A stretch of DNA of 64,000 bases, from NCBI RefSeq assembly GCF_001683915.1, contig NZ_LXTT01000088.1, positions 1 to 64,000 of the forward strand, read 5' to 3'. The position numbers were made by a program, and so were the translations under genes. Below the pieces are notes generated by a model. It searched no databases. It saw nothing but the letters and a program-made list of their open reading frames with translations, and was not told the origin of the DNA. Below are positions 43,118-51,488 of the stretch, one piece after another. The DNA comes from Allomuricauda sp. CP2A (GTDB lineage: Bacteria; Bacteroidota; Bacteroidia; Flavobacteriales; Flavobacteriaceae). Position 1 is the stretch's first letter, and every line of letters starts with the position of its first letter.

Positions 43118-45324
43118 GGTTTTGCAAACCGTTTTAAAAGTTCCCTTACCCTTTTGGTGTTTTCAACATGGTACTTGGCCTGGGTTTTTTTCAAACCCAC
43201 TTTTACCGTAATGGCCGAATCCGGAAGATCTTGAAACATGAATTCATCGGTCCAATCATCGCCAATGGCAAACACAAAATCGTACTCATCTTCATTTAGC
43301 ATCCGCGTAGCGGCCCGTCCTTTGTTCACGTTGCTGCTCTTTACTTCCATGACCTTGTTTCCATTGAGGACACTAATGTCATCATTACCGATCAAGCTTG
43401 TCAATACCGTGTTCAATTCAGTGGCTCTTTTATTCCCGAAATCCGGGTCCGTGTTTCTGTAATGCCAAGCCAGGGAATAGTTTTTTTCCTCAATAAAGGA
43501 GCCCGGGGTACGATCCACGAACGATTCCAAAACAGGACGTATTTTTTCCATCCATTCCCCTTTTACTTTTTCCAGCATCTTAAAATCCTCCCCATTCTTG
43601 GATATCCACACGCCGTGTTCCACTATCATATTGTACTTTTTAGGGAGAAACCATCGGCCAAAAGTCTGTTTGTCCCTTCCGCTTATTAAAAATAAGGTTG
43701 TGTTTTCCTGACTGTTCAGTTGATCCAAAAGTTCATACAATTCCTCATCGGGAGACGCTTTTTGGGGGTCTTTGTGGAATCCGGACAGCGTACCGTCATA
43801 ATCCAAGAACAAGAGACGTTTAGAGGCCTCGGAGTATTCTTTGGCAATTTTCTTTAAACGATCCTCCGTAATTTTTTGGGAGATAAAGGCATGGCCCAGC
43901 TCCTTTTTTTGGTTCAAGGAATTCATAAATTCATTGGCCCAAACCTCCACATTGTACCGCTCCAAACGATTTTGCAGGAAGGTATTTCGAGATATTTGCT
44001 CCTCCACGGGCATGTTAATGGCCTGCTTCAGGGTATCGGCCTGTTCTTCAAAATTATTGGGATTGATCAAAAGAGCTTCGTTCATCTCATACGCAGAGCC
44101 TGCCATTTCACTTAAAATGAGGACCCCCGTCTTGTCCGTTCGCGTGGCGATGTACTCTTTGGCCACCAAGTTCATTCCATCACGCAGTGGTGTCAACCAC
44201 GCAATATCACTGAAGGTGTACAGGTCGATGAGGTTTTCAAAAGGTAAGGAACGGTAAAAGTACCAAATGGGTGTCCAGTTTACCGTGGACAGTTCCCCAT
44301 TGATGCGCCCAACCAGTTCATCTATCTCTTTTTTCAGCAATTGGTATTGGGGAACATTAGATCGGGAAGGAACGGCAAGAATGATCAGCCGTACCTTTTC
44401 CTTGTATTCTGGATATTTTTTCAGGAAATATTCAAAGGCATTGAGTCGCTTGGCGATACCCTTACTGTAATCCAATCGGTCTATGGAGAGAATCAGTTTT
44501 GTGTCCGGTGCCGAAGCCTTATGACTGTCCAATCGTTTTTGAAGGTCGCTCTGCCCGCCCTTTTTATTTTGATCATGGTACATGGCAGCCTCCTTGAACT
44601 TTTTATAGTCGATCCCCATGGGGAATGAATCCACCTTAATGATACGATTGTCCATAAAAATCTCATTGAAGCTGACTTCCAGCCCCAGAAGCCTTCGAGC
44701 CGAACTTAGAAAATGTCTTTCATAGTCATAGGTATGGAAACCGATGAGGTCTGAGCCCAACAATCCTTCCAAAATTTCTTCCCGCCATGGAATGGTCCTA
44801 AAAATTTCGTAGGAAGGAAATGGAATGTGCAAAAAGAATCCAATAGTAGTGTCCGGGCGTTTTTCCCGTACCATTTGCGGCACCAACATCAACTGGTAGT
44901 CATGCACCCAAATGGTATCGTCGTCGTCCGAGTTTTCAATAATGGCATCCGCGAATTTTTGGTTTACGGACTTGTACGTATCCCAAAATTCGAGTTCAAA
45001 CTCCGAATATTCCAAAAAATAATGGAAAAGGGGCCATACCGTTCTGTTGCTAAAACCATAGTAGAAGCCATCAATTTCTTGGGCATTGAGTCCTACCTTG
45101 GAGCACCCATTTTTTTTAAGGGCCTCGTCAATATCACCCTCAAGTTCCGGGGGGATGTCTTCATCGGTAAGTCCAGACCATCCAATCCATAAACTTTCAC
45201 CGCCACTGTGTACGGATTTCATACCTGTGGCCAGCCCACCCACACTTGGCACTGCATCAATACTTCCATTGTTAATTTGCAATTGAACGGGTAGTCGATT
45301 TGAGATTATGATAGTTTTGCCCAT
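43114..45324 (-). CDS. otsAB: Fused trehalose-6-phosphate synthase/phosphatase
   Basis: The 736-residue protein joins an OtsA GT20 glycosyltransferase (about 1-470: SNRLPVQLQ, IWVHDYQLMLVPQMVR, FFLHIPFPSYEIFR, LSIDRLDYSKGIAKRL, LRDGMNLVAKEY) with an OtsB HAD phosphatase (about 490-736: LFLDYDGTLSGFHKDP, AIGDDWTDEFMF). It makes trehalose from UDP-glucose and glucose-6-phosphate in one chain. Trehalose is a stress and osmotic protectant. It overlaps the next gene by 4 bases and is divergent from the GH15 gene, which may break trehalose down. Confidence 0.95.
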   Translation of the reverse strand: MGKTIIISNRLPVQLQINNGSIDAVPSVGGLATGMKSVHSGGESLWIGWSGLTDEDIPPELEGDIDEALKKNGCSKVGLNAQEIDGFYYGFSNRTVWPLFHYFLEYSEFELEFWDTYKSVNQKFADAIIENSDDDDTIWVHDYQLMLVPQMVREKRPDTTIGFFLHIPFPSYEIFRTIPWREEILEGLLGSDLIGFHTYDYERHFLSSARRLLGLEVSFNEIFMDNRIIKVDSFPMGIDYKKFKEAAMYHDQNKKGGQSDLQKRLDSHKASAPDTKLILSIDRLDYSKGIAKRLNAFEYFLKKYPEYKEKVRLIILAVPSRSNVPQYQLLKKEIDELVGRINGELSTVNWTPIWYFYRSLPFENLIDLYTFSDIAWLTPLRDGMNLVAKEYIATRTDKTGVLILSEMAGSAYEMNEALLINPNNFEEQADTLKQAINMPVEEQISRNTFLQNRLERYNVEVWANEFMNSLNQKKELGHAFISQKITEDRLKKIAKEYSEASKRLLFLDYDGTLSGFHKDPQKASPDEELYELLDQLNSQENTTLFLISGRDKQTFGRWFLPKKYNMIVEHGVWISKNGEDFKMLEKVKGEWMEKIRPVLESFVDRTPGSFIEEKNYSLAWHYRNTDPDFGNKRATELNTVLTSLIGNDDISVLNGNKVMEVKSSNVNKGRAATRMLNEDEYDFVFAIGDDWTDEFMFQDLPDSAITVKVGLKKTQAKYHVENTKRVRELLKRFAKP

Positions 45325-45426
45325 AAAAGGATGCTTTTGTCAGATTTTAGTTTTTTGTTTCTTTAAATTTCGGGAAATTCGGGCTTAAAACCAATTCATA
45401 AGAAACCTTTTGAGGAAAATTGACCT

Positions 45427-47229
45427 ATGGACAACTTGAATTACGGAATTATTGGAAATTGTAGAACGGCCGCTTTGATTTCAAAAGCAGGTTCATTGGA
45501 TTGGTGCTGTCTGCCCCAGTTTGACTCTGCCTCGGTCTTTGCGAAGATATTGGATGAAGAAAAAGGAGGCAGTTTTGGGTTCAAATTGGATGAAGGGTAC
45601 AGTGTTCACCAAAAGTATCACCCCAACACGGCTATATTGATCACTCGTTTTTCCAACGGAGAGGATATCTTTGAAGTGCATGACTTTATGCCCAGGCATC
45701 ACAAGCTCAATAATGGAAAATACAATGCCCCACCTGAAATTGTACGGTACATCAAATTTGTTTCTGGAAAACCAAAATTCAGTGTAAAGTACGACCCCAG
45801 ACTTGAGTACGGACTTGGCCAGACCAAGCACTACGTGAAAAAGGATTTTATAGCGAGCCTTACCCATAAACAGAAATACGACACCTTATTTTTGTATACT
45901 TCCTTTGATAAAAATGCCATTTTGGATGGGAGTGAGATAACCCTTACCCAAGACGGCTACTTTTTGATTTGCTACAATGAAAAAATTTTGAAAGCCACCA
46001 CCGATAAAATGGCCTTGGAACTGGAAAGGACCAAGGTATATTGGCTGGATTGGGCGGATAAAACCCCCAATTATCATCGATTTGGGGAGCAAATCATTAG
46101 AAGTGCCATTACCCTTAAGCTACTCACCTACGATAAAACAGGAGCCGTTTTGGCCGCGGCCACCACTTCTTTGCCAGAAACCATTGGCGAAGTGCGTAAT
46201 TGGGACTATCGTTTCTGTTGGATCAGGGATGCTTCCATGGTTATAAAAGTGGTCTCTGAATTGGGCCACAAGAATTCAGCCAAACGATATTTGCAGTTTA
46301 TTATTGATTTGATGCCCGATAAGGATGAAAAACTCCAGATCATGTATGGCATCAATAAGGAAAAGACCCTTACCGAGAAAACTTTGGACCATTTGGATGG
46401 GTACAAGGGTTCCAAACCTGTCCGGGTTGGGAATGCTGCTTATAAACAACGTCAAAATGACATTTACGGCATTTTGATGGATGTGATCTATGAACAGTTG
46501 ATGAAATTCAGCACTGATATTGAAAATGGGGAAGAACTTTGGAGCATTACCAAGGGAATTGTCTGGATTGTGGGCAAACACTGGCAAGAGCCAGATAAAG
46601 GGATTTGGGAATTTAGAGGAGAGGACAAGCATTTCACCTTTTCCAAGGTGCTGTGCTGGGTGGCTCTGGACCGAGCCATAAAAGTGGCCAAAATTTTTGG
46701 AAAGACCCATAAAATTGAAAAATGGACCGCACTGGAACAGGAAATTAAGGAGGATATCCATAATAACGCTTGGAACAGCGATATCAATGCATTTGTACAG
46801 TGTTATGGTTCCCGACATTTGGACGCTTCGGTGCTGTTGATGGAATCCTACGGTTTTATCCATGCCAGAGACCCAAAATTTGTAAATACGGTACGTGCCA
46901 TTGAGGAAGGTCTGAGCAATGATGGGCTGTTGTACCGTTATAAAAATGAAGATGATTTTGGGCTTCCTTCCTCATCTTTTACCATTTGTACCTTTTGGTT
47001 CATCAATAGTCTCTTTAAAATTGGGGAAGAGGAGAAAGCCTTGGAACATTTTGAGCGTTTGTTGAGCTACAGCAATCATTTGGGGCTTTTTAGTGAGGAT
47101 ATTGACTTTAAGACCAAGCGATTGTTGGGGAATTTCCCGCAGGCCTATTCGCATTTGGCTCTGATCGAGTGTGCCATCAACTTCTCCCGAAAACGAAGTG
47201 AGGAACGGATTTTGGAGTCGATAAGTTGA
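45427..47229 (+). CDS. GH15 family glucoamylase/trehalase
   Basis: The 600-residue cytoplasmic protein has an N-terminal beta domain (GNCRTAALISKAGSLDW) and an (alpha/alpha)6 barrel of GH15: GEVRNWDYRFCWIRDASM, IWEFRGEDKHFTFSKVLCW with the catalytic Glu, and SSSFTICTFW. GH15 enzymes next to OtsA genes often turn out to be trehalases. The divergent arrangement (103-base gap) with the OtsA-OtsB gene supports trehalose turnover, but hydrolysis of other glucans is possible. It is not secreted. Confidence 0.9.
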   Translation: MDNLNYGIIGNCRTAALISKAGSLDWCCLPQFDSASVFAKILDEEKGGSFGFKLDEGYSVHQKYHPNTAILITRFSNGEDIFEVHDFMPRHHKLNNGKYNAPPEIVRYIKFVSGKPKFSVKYDPRLEYGLGQTKHYVKKDFIASLTHKQKYDTLFLYTSFDKNAILDGSEITLTQDGYFLICYNEKILKATTDKMALELERTKVYWLDWADKTPNYHRFGEQIIRSAITLKLLTYDKTGAVLAAATTSLPETIGEVRNWDYRFCWIRDASMVIKVVSELGHKNSAKRYLQFIIDLMPDKDEKLQIMYGINKEKTLTEKTLDHLDGYKGSKPVRVGNAAYKQRQNDIYGILMDVIYEQLMKFSTDIENGEELWSITKGIVWIVGKHWQEPDKGIWEFRGEDKHFTFSKVLCWVALDRAIKVAKIFGKTHKIEKWTALEQEIKEDIHNNAWNSDINAFVQCYGSRHLDASVLLMESYGFIHARDPKFVNTVRAIEEGLSNDGLLYRYKNEDDFGLPSSSFTICTFWFINSLFKIGEEEKALEHFERLLSYSNHLGLFSEDIDFKTKRLLGNFPQAYSHLALIECAINFSRKRSEERILESIS

Positions 47230-47252
47230 CTTGGGTTCAATACAGAAAATTA

Positions 47253-47348
47253 TGTCACCTCAAGCGCCCACCTGCCGGACGGTCAGGCAGTCGGGAGGTC
47301 TTTAACATGTGAAATTTCAATAAGGTCTCGACTGCGCTCGACCTGACA
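47253..47348. repeat. Palindromic repeat pair between GH15 and acyl-CoA dehydrogenase genes
   Basis: The left arm TGTCACCTCAAGCGC (47253-47267) is a degenerate copy and the right arm TCGACTGCGCTCGACCTGACA (47328-47348) a good copy, in inverted orientation, of the repeat also present at 28689, 57556 and 62666. Between them lies an unrelated imperfect palindrome (CTGCC 47272-47276 / GGCAG 47286-47290). Confidence 0.65.
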
Positions 47349-47373
47349 TCAGTATATCATGTATTGAGGCAAA

Positions 47374-47403
47374 CAAAAAAACCGCCTCAACAGAGACGGT
47401 TTC
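47374..47403 (-). terminator. Intrinsic terminator of the acyl-CoA dehydrogenase gene
   Basis: On the minus strand AACCGTCTC pairs with GAGGCGGTT with one mismatch and is followed by a long T run. It lies about 32 bases after the stop codon and ends the beta-oxidation operon. Confidence 0.8.
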
Positions 47404-47434
47404 CAAAATTAGCTTTGTTTCAGCATTATTTGAA

Positions 47435-49246
47435 TTAGTCGAAGGTATACCCATTATCCGCAGCTACCTTGTCCGCAATCTGGGTGCGGAGTGCCACAAC
47501 GTTGGGTTGATTTGTATATTTCGTGAAACGTTTTAGTCCCATGAGCATCATGCGTTGTTCATCACCCTCAGTAAAGGAAACAATGGCTTCTTTTCCTTTT
47601 TGGCTGACGATATCCACGGCTCTGTACAAATAGAGTTTGGCCATGGCTATTTGAGCCGCTTGTGCATCCTCACCAAATCGTTTTGCATTTTTCTCGGCAC
47701 GAAGGATGGTGGATTCTGCCAGATACACTTGAATCAAAATATCAGCAGCGGACATCAATAGCATTTGGTGCTCTTCCAAATCTGGGCCATATTTTTGAAC
47801 GGCTTTACCAGCAATCATCAAGAACACTTTTTTCAAACGGGCAACCATATCTTTTTCCTCGGAAAGCAATGCCGAGAAATCTGGAGTATCAAAAGACGGA
47901 ATGCCCATCAATTCCTCTCCAACGGCTGTGGCTGGCCCCAGTAAATCCACATGACCTTTCATGGCCTTTTTTACCAACATACCCACGGACAACATTCTGT
48001 TGATTTCGTTGGTTCCTTCATAAATCCTGGAAATACGGGCATCACGCCAAGCGGATTCCATGGGGGTATCGGCACTAAAGCCCATCCCTCCAAAAATTTG
48101 GATGCCTTCATCGGTGGTGTGTTGTACGTGTTCGGAAACGGCCACTTTTAATATGGAACATTCAATGGCATATTCCTCAACACCTTTAAGCTCTGCTTCT
48201 TGGTGGGAGTTGCCTCCGGCTTCGCGAATGGCTATCCTGTCCTCAATATTTTTGGCAGCTCGGTAACAGGCGGATTCATCCACATAGGCATTGGTGGCCA
48301 TATCGGCAATCTTAGCTTTGATGGCACCAAAGTTTATGATGGGCGTTTTGAATTGCACCCGTTCATTGGCATATTTGGTCGCCTCATTAAGGACACGTCT
48401 TTGTGCCTCCAAACAGGCCGCAGCCAATTTGATTCTACCAATGTTGAGGGCGTTCATGGCAATTTTGAAACCATTACCTCGCTCAGACAGCATATTTTCG
48501 ACAGGAACTTTCGTCTCGTTGAAGAATACCTGACGGGTAGAGGAGGAGTGGATGCCCAGTTTCTTTTCTTCATCCCCAAAGGAAATGCCATTTTCCGGGT
48601 CGTTTTCAACGATAAATCCGGTGATGTATTTATCATCTTCGATTCGGGCAAAAACAATGAACATATTGCAGAATCCTGCGTTGGAAATCCACATTTTCTG
48701 TCCCGTGATGCTGTAGTATTTTCCATCTTCGGAGAGAACGGCCTTGGTCTTCCCTGAATTGGCATCGGAACCCGCTCCTGGTTCTGTCAAACAGTAGGCA
48801 CCAAACCATTCGCCCGAAGCCAGTTTTGGAACATATTTTTGTTTTTGCTCCTCAGTCCCATACAGGGTGATGGGCATAGTCCCAATCCCTGTGTGCGCGC
48901 CAAACGCCGTACTAAACGAACCCGTGGCCCCTGAAATATAGTCACATACCAGCATGGTGGAGACAAATCCCATTCCCATTCCGCCATAAGCTTCAGGAAC
49001 CGCAACACTCAAAAGCCCCAGTTCACCAGCTTTTCGCATACATTCTTCGGTATAGGCGTAGTCTTTTTTCTCAAAACGTTCCCAGTGCGCCCAAAGCTCC
49101 CGATCTACAAATTCCTTGGTGCTTTCACGCATCATTTTTTGTTCTTCGTTGAGGTCTTCCAATGTGAAAATGTCCTCACAATTGGTTTCCTTGACCAAAA
49201 ATTGGCCACCTCTCAATATGTCTTTGTTTGTTGTTTCTGTGCTCAT
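47435..49246 (-). CDS. Acyl-CoA dehydrogenase, long form
   Basis: The 603-residue flavoenzyme has the acyl-CoA dehydrogenase pattern: YGGMGMGFVSTMLV, GAYCLTEPGAGSDANSGKTK, KMWISNAGFCNMFIVFAR, VQIFGGMGFS-like segment EGIQIFGGMGFSADTPMES, and the catalytic-base region RISRIYEGTNEINRM. It oxidises acyl-CoA to enoyl-CoA, the first step of beta-oxidation. About 200 C-terminal residues exceed the common 380, as in other long bacterial forms. It is the last gene of the operon and follows the four-helix-bundle gene by 48 bases. Confidence 0.93.
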   Translation of the reverse strand: MSTETTNKDILRGGQFLVKETNCEDIFTLEDLNEEQKMMRESTKEFVDRELWAHWERFEKKDYAYTEECMRKAGELGLLSVAVPEAYGGMGMGFVSTMLVCDYISGATGSFSTAFGAHTGIGTMPITLYGTEEQKQKYVPKLASGEWFGAYCLTEPGAGSDANSGKTKAVLSEDGKYYSITGQKMWISNAGFCNMFIVFARIEDDKYITGFIVENDPENGISFGDEEKKLGIHSSSTRQVFFNETKVPVENMLSERGNGFKIAMNALNIGRIKLAAACLEAQRRVLNEATKYANERVQFKTPIINFGAIKAKIADMATNAYVDESACYRAAKNIEDRIAIREAGGNSHQEAELKGVEEYAIECSILKVAVSEHVQHTTDEGIQIFGGMGFSADTPMESAWRDARISRIYEGTNEINRMLSVGMLVKKAMKGHVDLLGPATAVGEELMGIPSFDTPDFSALLSEEKDMVARLKKVFLMIAGKAVQKYGPDLEEHQMLLMSAADILIQVYLAESTILRAEKNAKRFGEDAQAAQIAMAKLYLYRAVDIVSQKGKEAIVSFTEGDEQRMMLMGLKRFTKYTNQPNVVALRTQIADKVAADNGYTFD

Positions 49247-49267
49247 GTTTTTATTGTTTTAGAGAAA

Positions 49268-49284
49268 AGAAAATAGAATAGAGA
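49268..49284 (+). repeat. 17-bp inverted repeat, left flank of the four-helix-bundle gene
   Basis: AGAAAATAGAATAGAGA is an inverted match (16 of 17) to TCTCTAATCTATTTTCT at 49675-49691. It runs into AGAGACAAGAGA (49280-49291), the same sequence as the heptamer array at 14374-14414. Confidence 0.65.
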
Positions 49285-49294
49285 CAAGAGATTT

Positions 49295-49651
49295 TTATTC
49301 AAGGTTGTTTTGAAACCCCATGGTCATTCTTTGCCACTCCTCTATTTTATTTTCAAGAAGTTTCAAAGTTTCACCATCGATATAATTTCTATGGTTCGCT
49401 ACTAAAAGCTGGGTACCCAATTCAAAGGAAGAACCAAGCGAATAATCAATGAAAATCTTGAATGACTTATCTGTTCTGGCTGAACCTTCGGCAATATTAC
49501 TTGGTATAGAAATCGAACATCTGCTCAACTGGGAGCATAAGTCATATCTTTCATGCTTTGGAAATTTCATCAGAACATCAGAAATATTATTGGCAATATC
49601 AAGGCCAAGTTGCCATATTTTCAAGTTTTTATAGTTATGCCTTTTTGCCAT
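49295..49651 (-). CDS. Four-helix-bundle protein (S23-like)
   Basis: The 118-residue protein matches the four-helix-bundle family that also occurs as intervening-sequence proteins in 23S rRNA genes: NYKNLKIWQLGLDIANNISD, KFPKHERYDLCSQLSRCSIS, IPSNIAEGSARTDKSFKIF and LATQLL-like ELGTQLLVANHRNYID. It is not inserted in an rRNA gene here but between thiolase and acyl-CoA dehydrogenase genes, in the same orientation. It is flanked by 17-bp inverted repeats. No enzymatic role is known. Confidence 0.92.
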   Translation of the reverse strand: MAKRHNYKNLKIWQLGLDIANNISDVLMKFPKHERYDLCSQLSRCSISIPSNIAEGSARTDKSFKIFIDYSLGSSFELGTQLLVANHRNYIDGETLKLLENKIEEWQRMTMGFQNNLE

Positions 49652-49674
49652 TTTGATAAGTCTTTTTTCTTTAC

Positions 49675-49691
49675 TCTCTAATCTATTTTCT
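49675..49691 (+). repeat. 17-bp inverted repeat, right flank of the four-helix-bundle gene
   Basis: TCTCTAATCTATTTTCT, the inverted partner (16 of 17) of 49268-49284. It lies 5 bases from the thiolase stop codon. Confidence 0.65.
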
Positions 49692-49696
49692 GAAGT

Positions 49697-50890
49697 TTAG
49701 TTAAAGAATTCAAATATCCCTGCCGCTCCTTGACCTGTTCCCACGCACATGGTTACCATTCCATATTTTCCTTTCATATTGCGTTTTCGCATTTCATCAA
49801 AAAGTTGGACGGATAGCTTAGCTCCGGTACACCCCAATGGATGGCCCAAAGCGATGGCTCCGCCATTTACATTGACCATTTCCGGGTCCAAGCCCAATTC
49901 ACGGATAACGGCCAAGGATTGCGAAGCAAAGGCCTCGTTCAATTCAATGAGTTCCACATCGTTTTGCTTCATTCCAGCTTGCTTCAATGCCTTTGGAATG
50001 GCTTTTACCGGGCCGATTCCCATGATTCGTGGTTCAACTCCGGCTGCAGCATAGTTGATCAAACGGGCAATGGGTTCCAGATTCAATTCCTTCACCATTT
50101 CTTCGCTCATCACCAACACAAATGCTGCTCCATCACTCATTTGTGATGAGTTACCGGCCGTAACGCTGCCACCTTCAGCAAAAACGGGTCTCAATTTGTT
50201 CAAAGTGGGGATGTTGGTACCCTTTCTTGGTCCTTCGTCCTTGTTGACGGTATAGCTCTTGGTCTCTTTTTTACCAGCTTCGTTCACAAAGGTGTGTTCT
50301 ACCTCAATGGGAACGATTTGGTCCTGAAATCGATTTTCCTCTTGGGCCTTCAATGCTTTCATGTGGGAATTATAGGCAAACACATCCTGATCCTCACGCG
50401 AAACCTTGAATTGTTTGGCCACAGCCTCTGCGGTAAGGCCCATACCCCAATAATAATCTTCATGACCTTCCTTGGCCGTGGCATAATCCGGGGTGGGCTT
50501 GTAGCCACCCATGGGAATGTAACTCATGCTCTCGGCACCGCCAGCAATGATGCAATCTGCCATTCCAGATTGAATTTTTGCAGTAGCAATGCCAATGGTC
50601 TCCAATCCAGAGGCACAATAACGATTGACCGTTACCCCGGGAACATCTTCGATGTCCAATCCCATTAGGGAAATGAGTCGGGCCATATTCAGGCCTTGCT
50701 CGGCTTCTGGCATGGCGTTCCCCACAATGACATCATCAATGCGTTTTTTATCGAGTTGGGGCAATTCCTTCATCATGTATTCGATGGTCTCAGCTGCCAG
50801 TTCATCCGGTCTTTTGAATCGGAACAAACCTCGTGGAGCTTTCCCCACTGCGGTTCTGTATGCTTTTACGATATATGCAGTCTTGCTCAT
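49697..50890 (-). CDS. Acetyl-CoA C-acyltransferase (thiolase)
   Basis: The 397-residue enzyme has the thiolase residues: active-site Cys in VNRYCASGLETI (about 89), His in GGAIALGHPLGCTGAKL and the second Cys in MVTMCVGTGQGAAGIFE. It cleaves 3-ketoacyl-CoA to acetyl-CoA and a shortened acyl-CoA, the last step of beta-oxidation, and works with the FadN-like enzyme upstream. It follows the REP-associated transposase gene by 74 bases. Confidence 0.95.
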   Translation of the reverse strand: MSKTAYIVKAYRTAVGKAPRGLFRFKRPDELAAETIEYMMKELPQLDKKRIDDVIVGNAMPEAEQGLNMARLISLMGLDIEDVPGVTVNRYCASGLETIGIATAKIQSGMADCIIAGGAESMSYIPMGGYKPTPDYATAKEGHEDYYWGMGLTAEAVAKQFKVSREDQDVFAYNSHMKALKAQEENRFQDQIVPIEVEHTFVNEAGKKETKSYTVNKDEGPRKGTNIPTLNKLRPVFAEGGSVTAGNSSQMSDGAAFVLVMSEEMVKELNLEPIARLINYAAAGVEPRIMGIGPVKAIPKALKQAGMKQNDVELIELNEAFASQSLAVIRELGLDPEMVNVNGGAIALGHPLGCTGAKLSVQLFDEMRKRNMKGKYGMVTMCVGTGQGAAGIFEFFN

Positions 50891-50918
50891 AATTATATTT
50901 TTAGTTTCTGATTAGTTG

Positions 50919-50938
50919 AGCCGCAATATTTTGCGGCT
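50919..50938. repeat. Perfect 8-bp hairpin between thiolase and REP transposase genes
   Basis: AGCCGCAATATTTTGCGGCT has stems AGCCGCAA/TTGCGGCT and a 4-base loop. It lies in the gap next to the REP-associated transposase, as REP sequences often do, but it does not match the other repeat families of the window. Confidence 0.55.
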
Positions 50939-50964
50939 TTCCAATTCAGCTGGTTGTTGAGGTT

Positions 50965-51477
50965 TTAACTATTCACCCAGTTTTTGGGGTTGTCTATGAT
51001 ATAGTTTTCAATACGTTTGTATTCAAAAGGGTTTCTTATTATATGATCGTGATACCTACTTTGCCAAGTAAAGTTTGAAACAGTCTTACGAGCGCTTTTC
51101 GTTACGCCTATTTTATAACCTCGGATAACTGATGCGAGGTTTTTTGATTGCGGCCCAAAAGTGTTGGTTGAGTATTGTTTTTCTGATTTATCAACCTTCT
51201 TCTTTTTATTGATGTTCAGTATGCCATGTACGTGGTCGGGCATAATAACAAAGGCACCAAGATTGACAAATGGAAAATGATTTGGGATTTCTTCCCAACA
51301 ATGTTGAGCTATTTTTCCAATATTTGACAAGTTCATTTTTCCTTTGCTTATAATTCCAAAAAAACGTTCTCTATTAAGCGTGTTTAGTGTAATAAAGTAA
51401 GTCCCGTTTTGACTATAGTCCCACCATTTGGCTCGGGTTGTATCGATTCGGTATTTACCTTTATATTTTTTAGCCAT
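50965..51477 (-). CDS. REP-associated tyrosine transposase (RAYT)
   Basis: From the Met at 51477 (MAKKYKGKYRIDTTRAKWWD) this is a 170-residue Y1 transposase; the start at 51558 overlaps the fadN 3' end and adds an unrelated stretch. The HUH motif is visible as MPDHVHGIL, and the catalytic Tyr probably lies in SVIRGYKIGVT. The C-terminal NYIIDNPKNW is also typical of the family. RAYT proteins are single-copy, domesticated relatives of IS200 transposases linked to REP repeats. It sits in the beta-oxidation operon between the fadN-like and thiolase genes. Confidence 0.9.
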   Translation of the reverse strand: MAKKYKGKYRIDTTRAKWWDYSQNGTYFITLNTLNRERFFGIISKGKMNLSNIGKIAQHCWEEIPNHFPFVNLGAFVIMPDHVHGILNINKKKKVDKSEKQYSTNTFGPQSKNLASVIRGYKIGVTKSARKTVSNFTWQSRYHDHIIRNPFEYKRIENYIIDNPKNWVNS

Positions 51478-51488
51478 ATGTCCAAAAT

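Noticed and set aside
46276-46863. 195-codon minus-strand ORF within the GH15 gene
   Set aside because: Antisense to conserved GH15 motifs, no recognisable domain.
48200-48757. 185-codon plus-strand ORF antisense to the acyl-CoA dehydrogenase
   Set aside because: It follows codon complementarity of a strongly conserved enzyme and has no motif.
50919-51488. RAYT region considered as a complete insertion sequence
   Set aside because: No terminal inverted repeats, no target duplication and no second gene; a single RAYT gene is not an IS.
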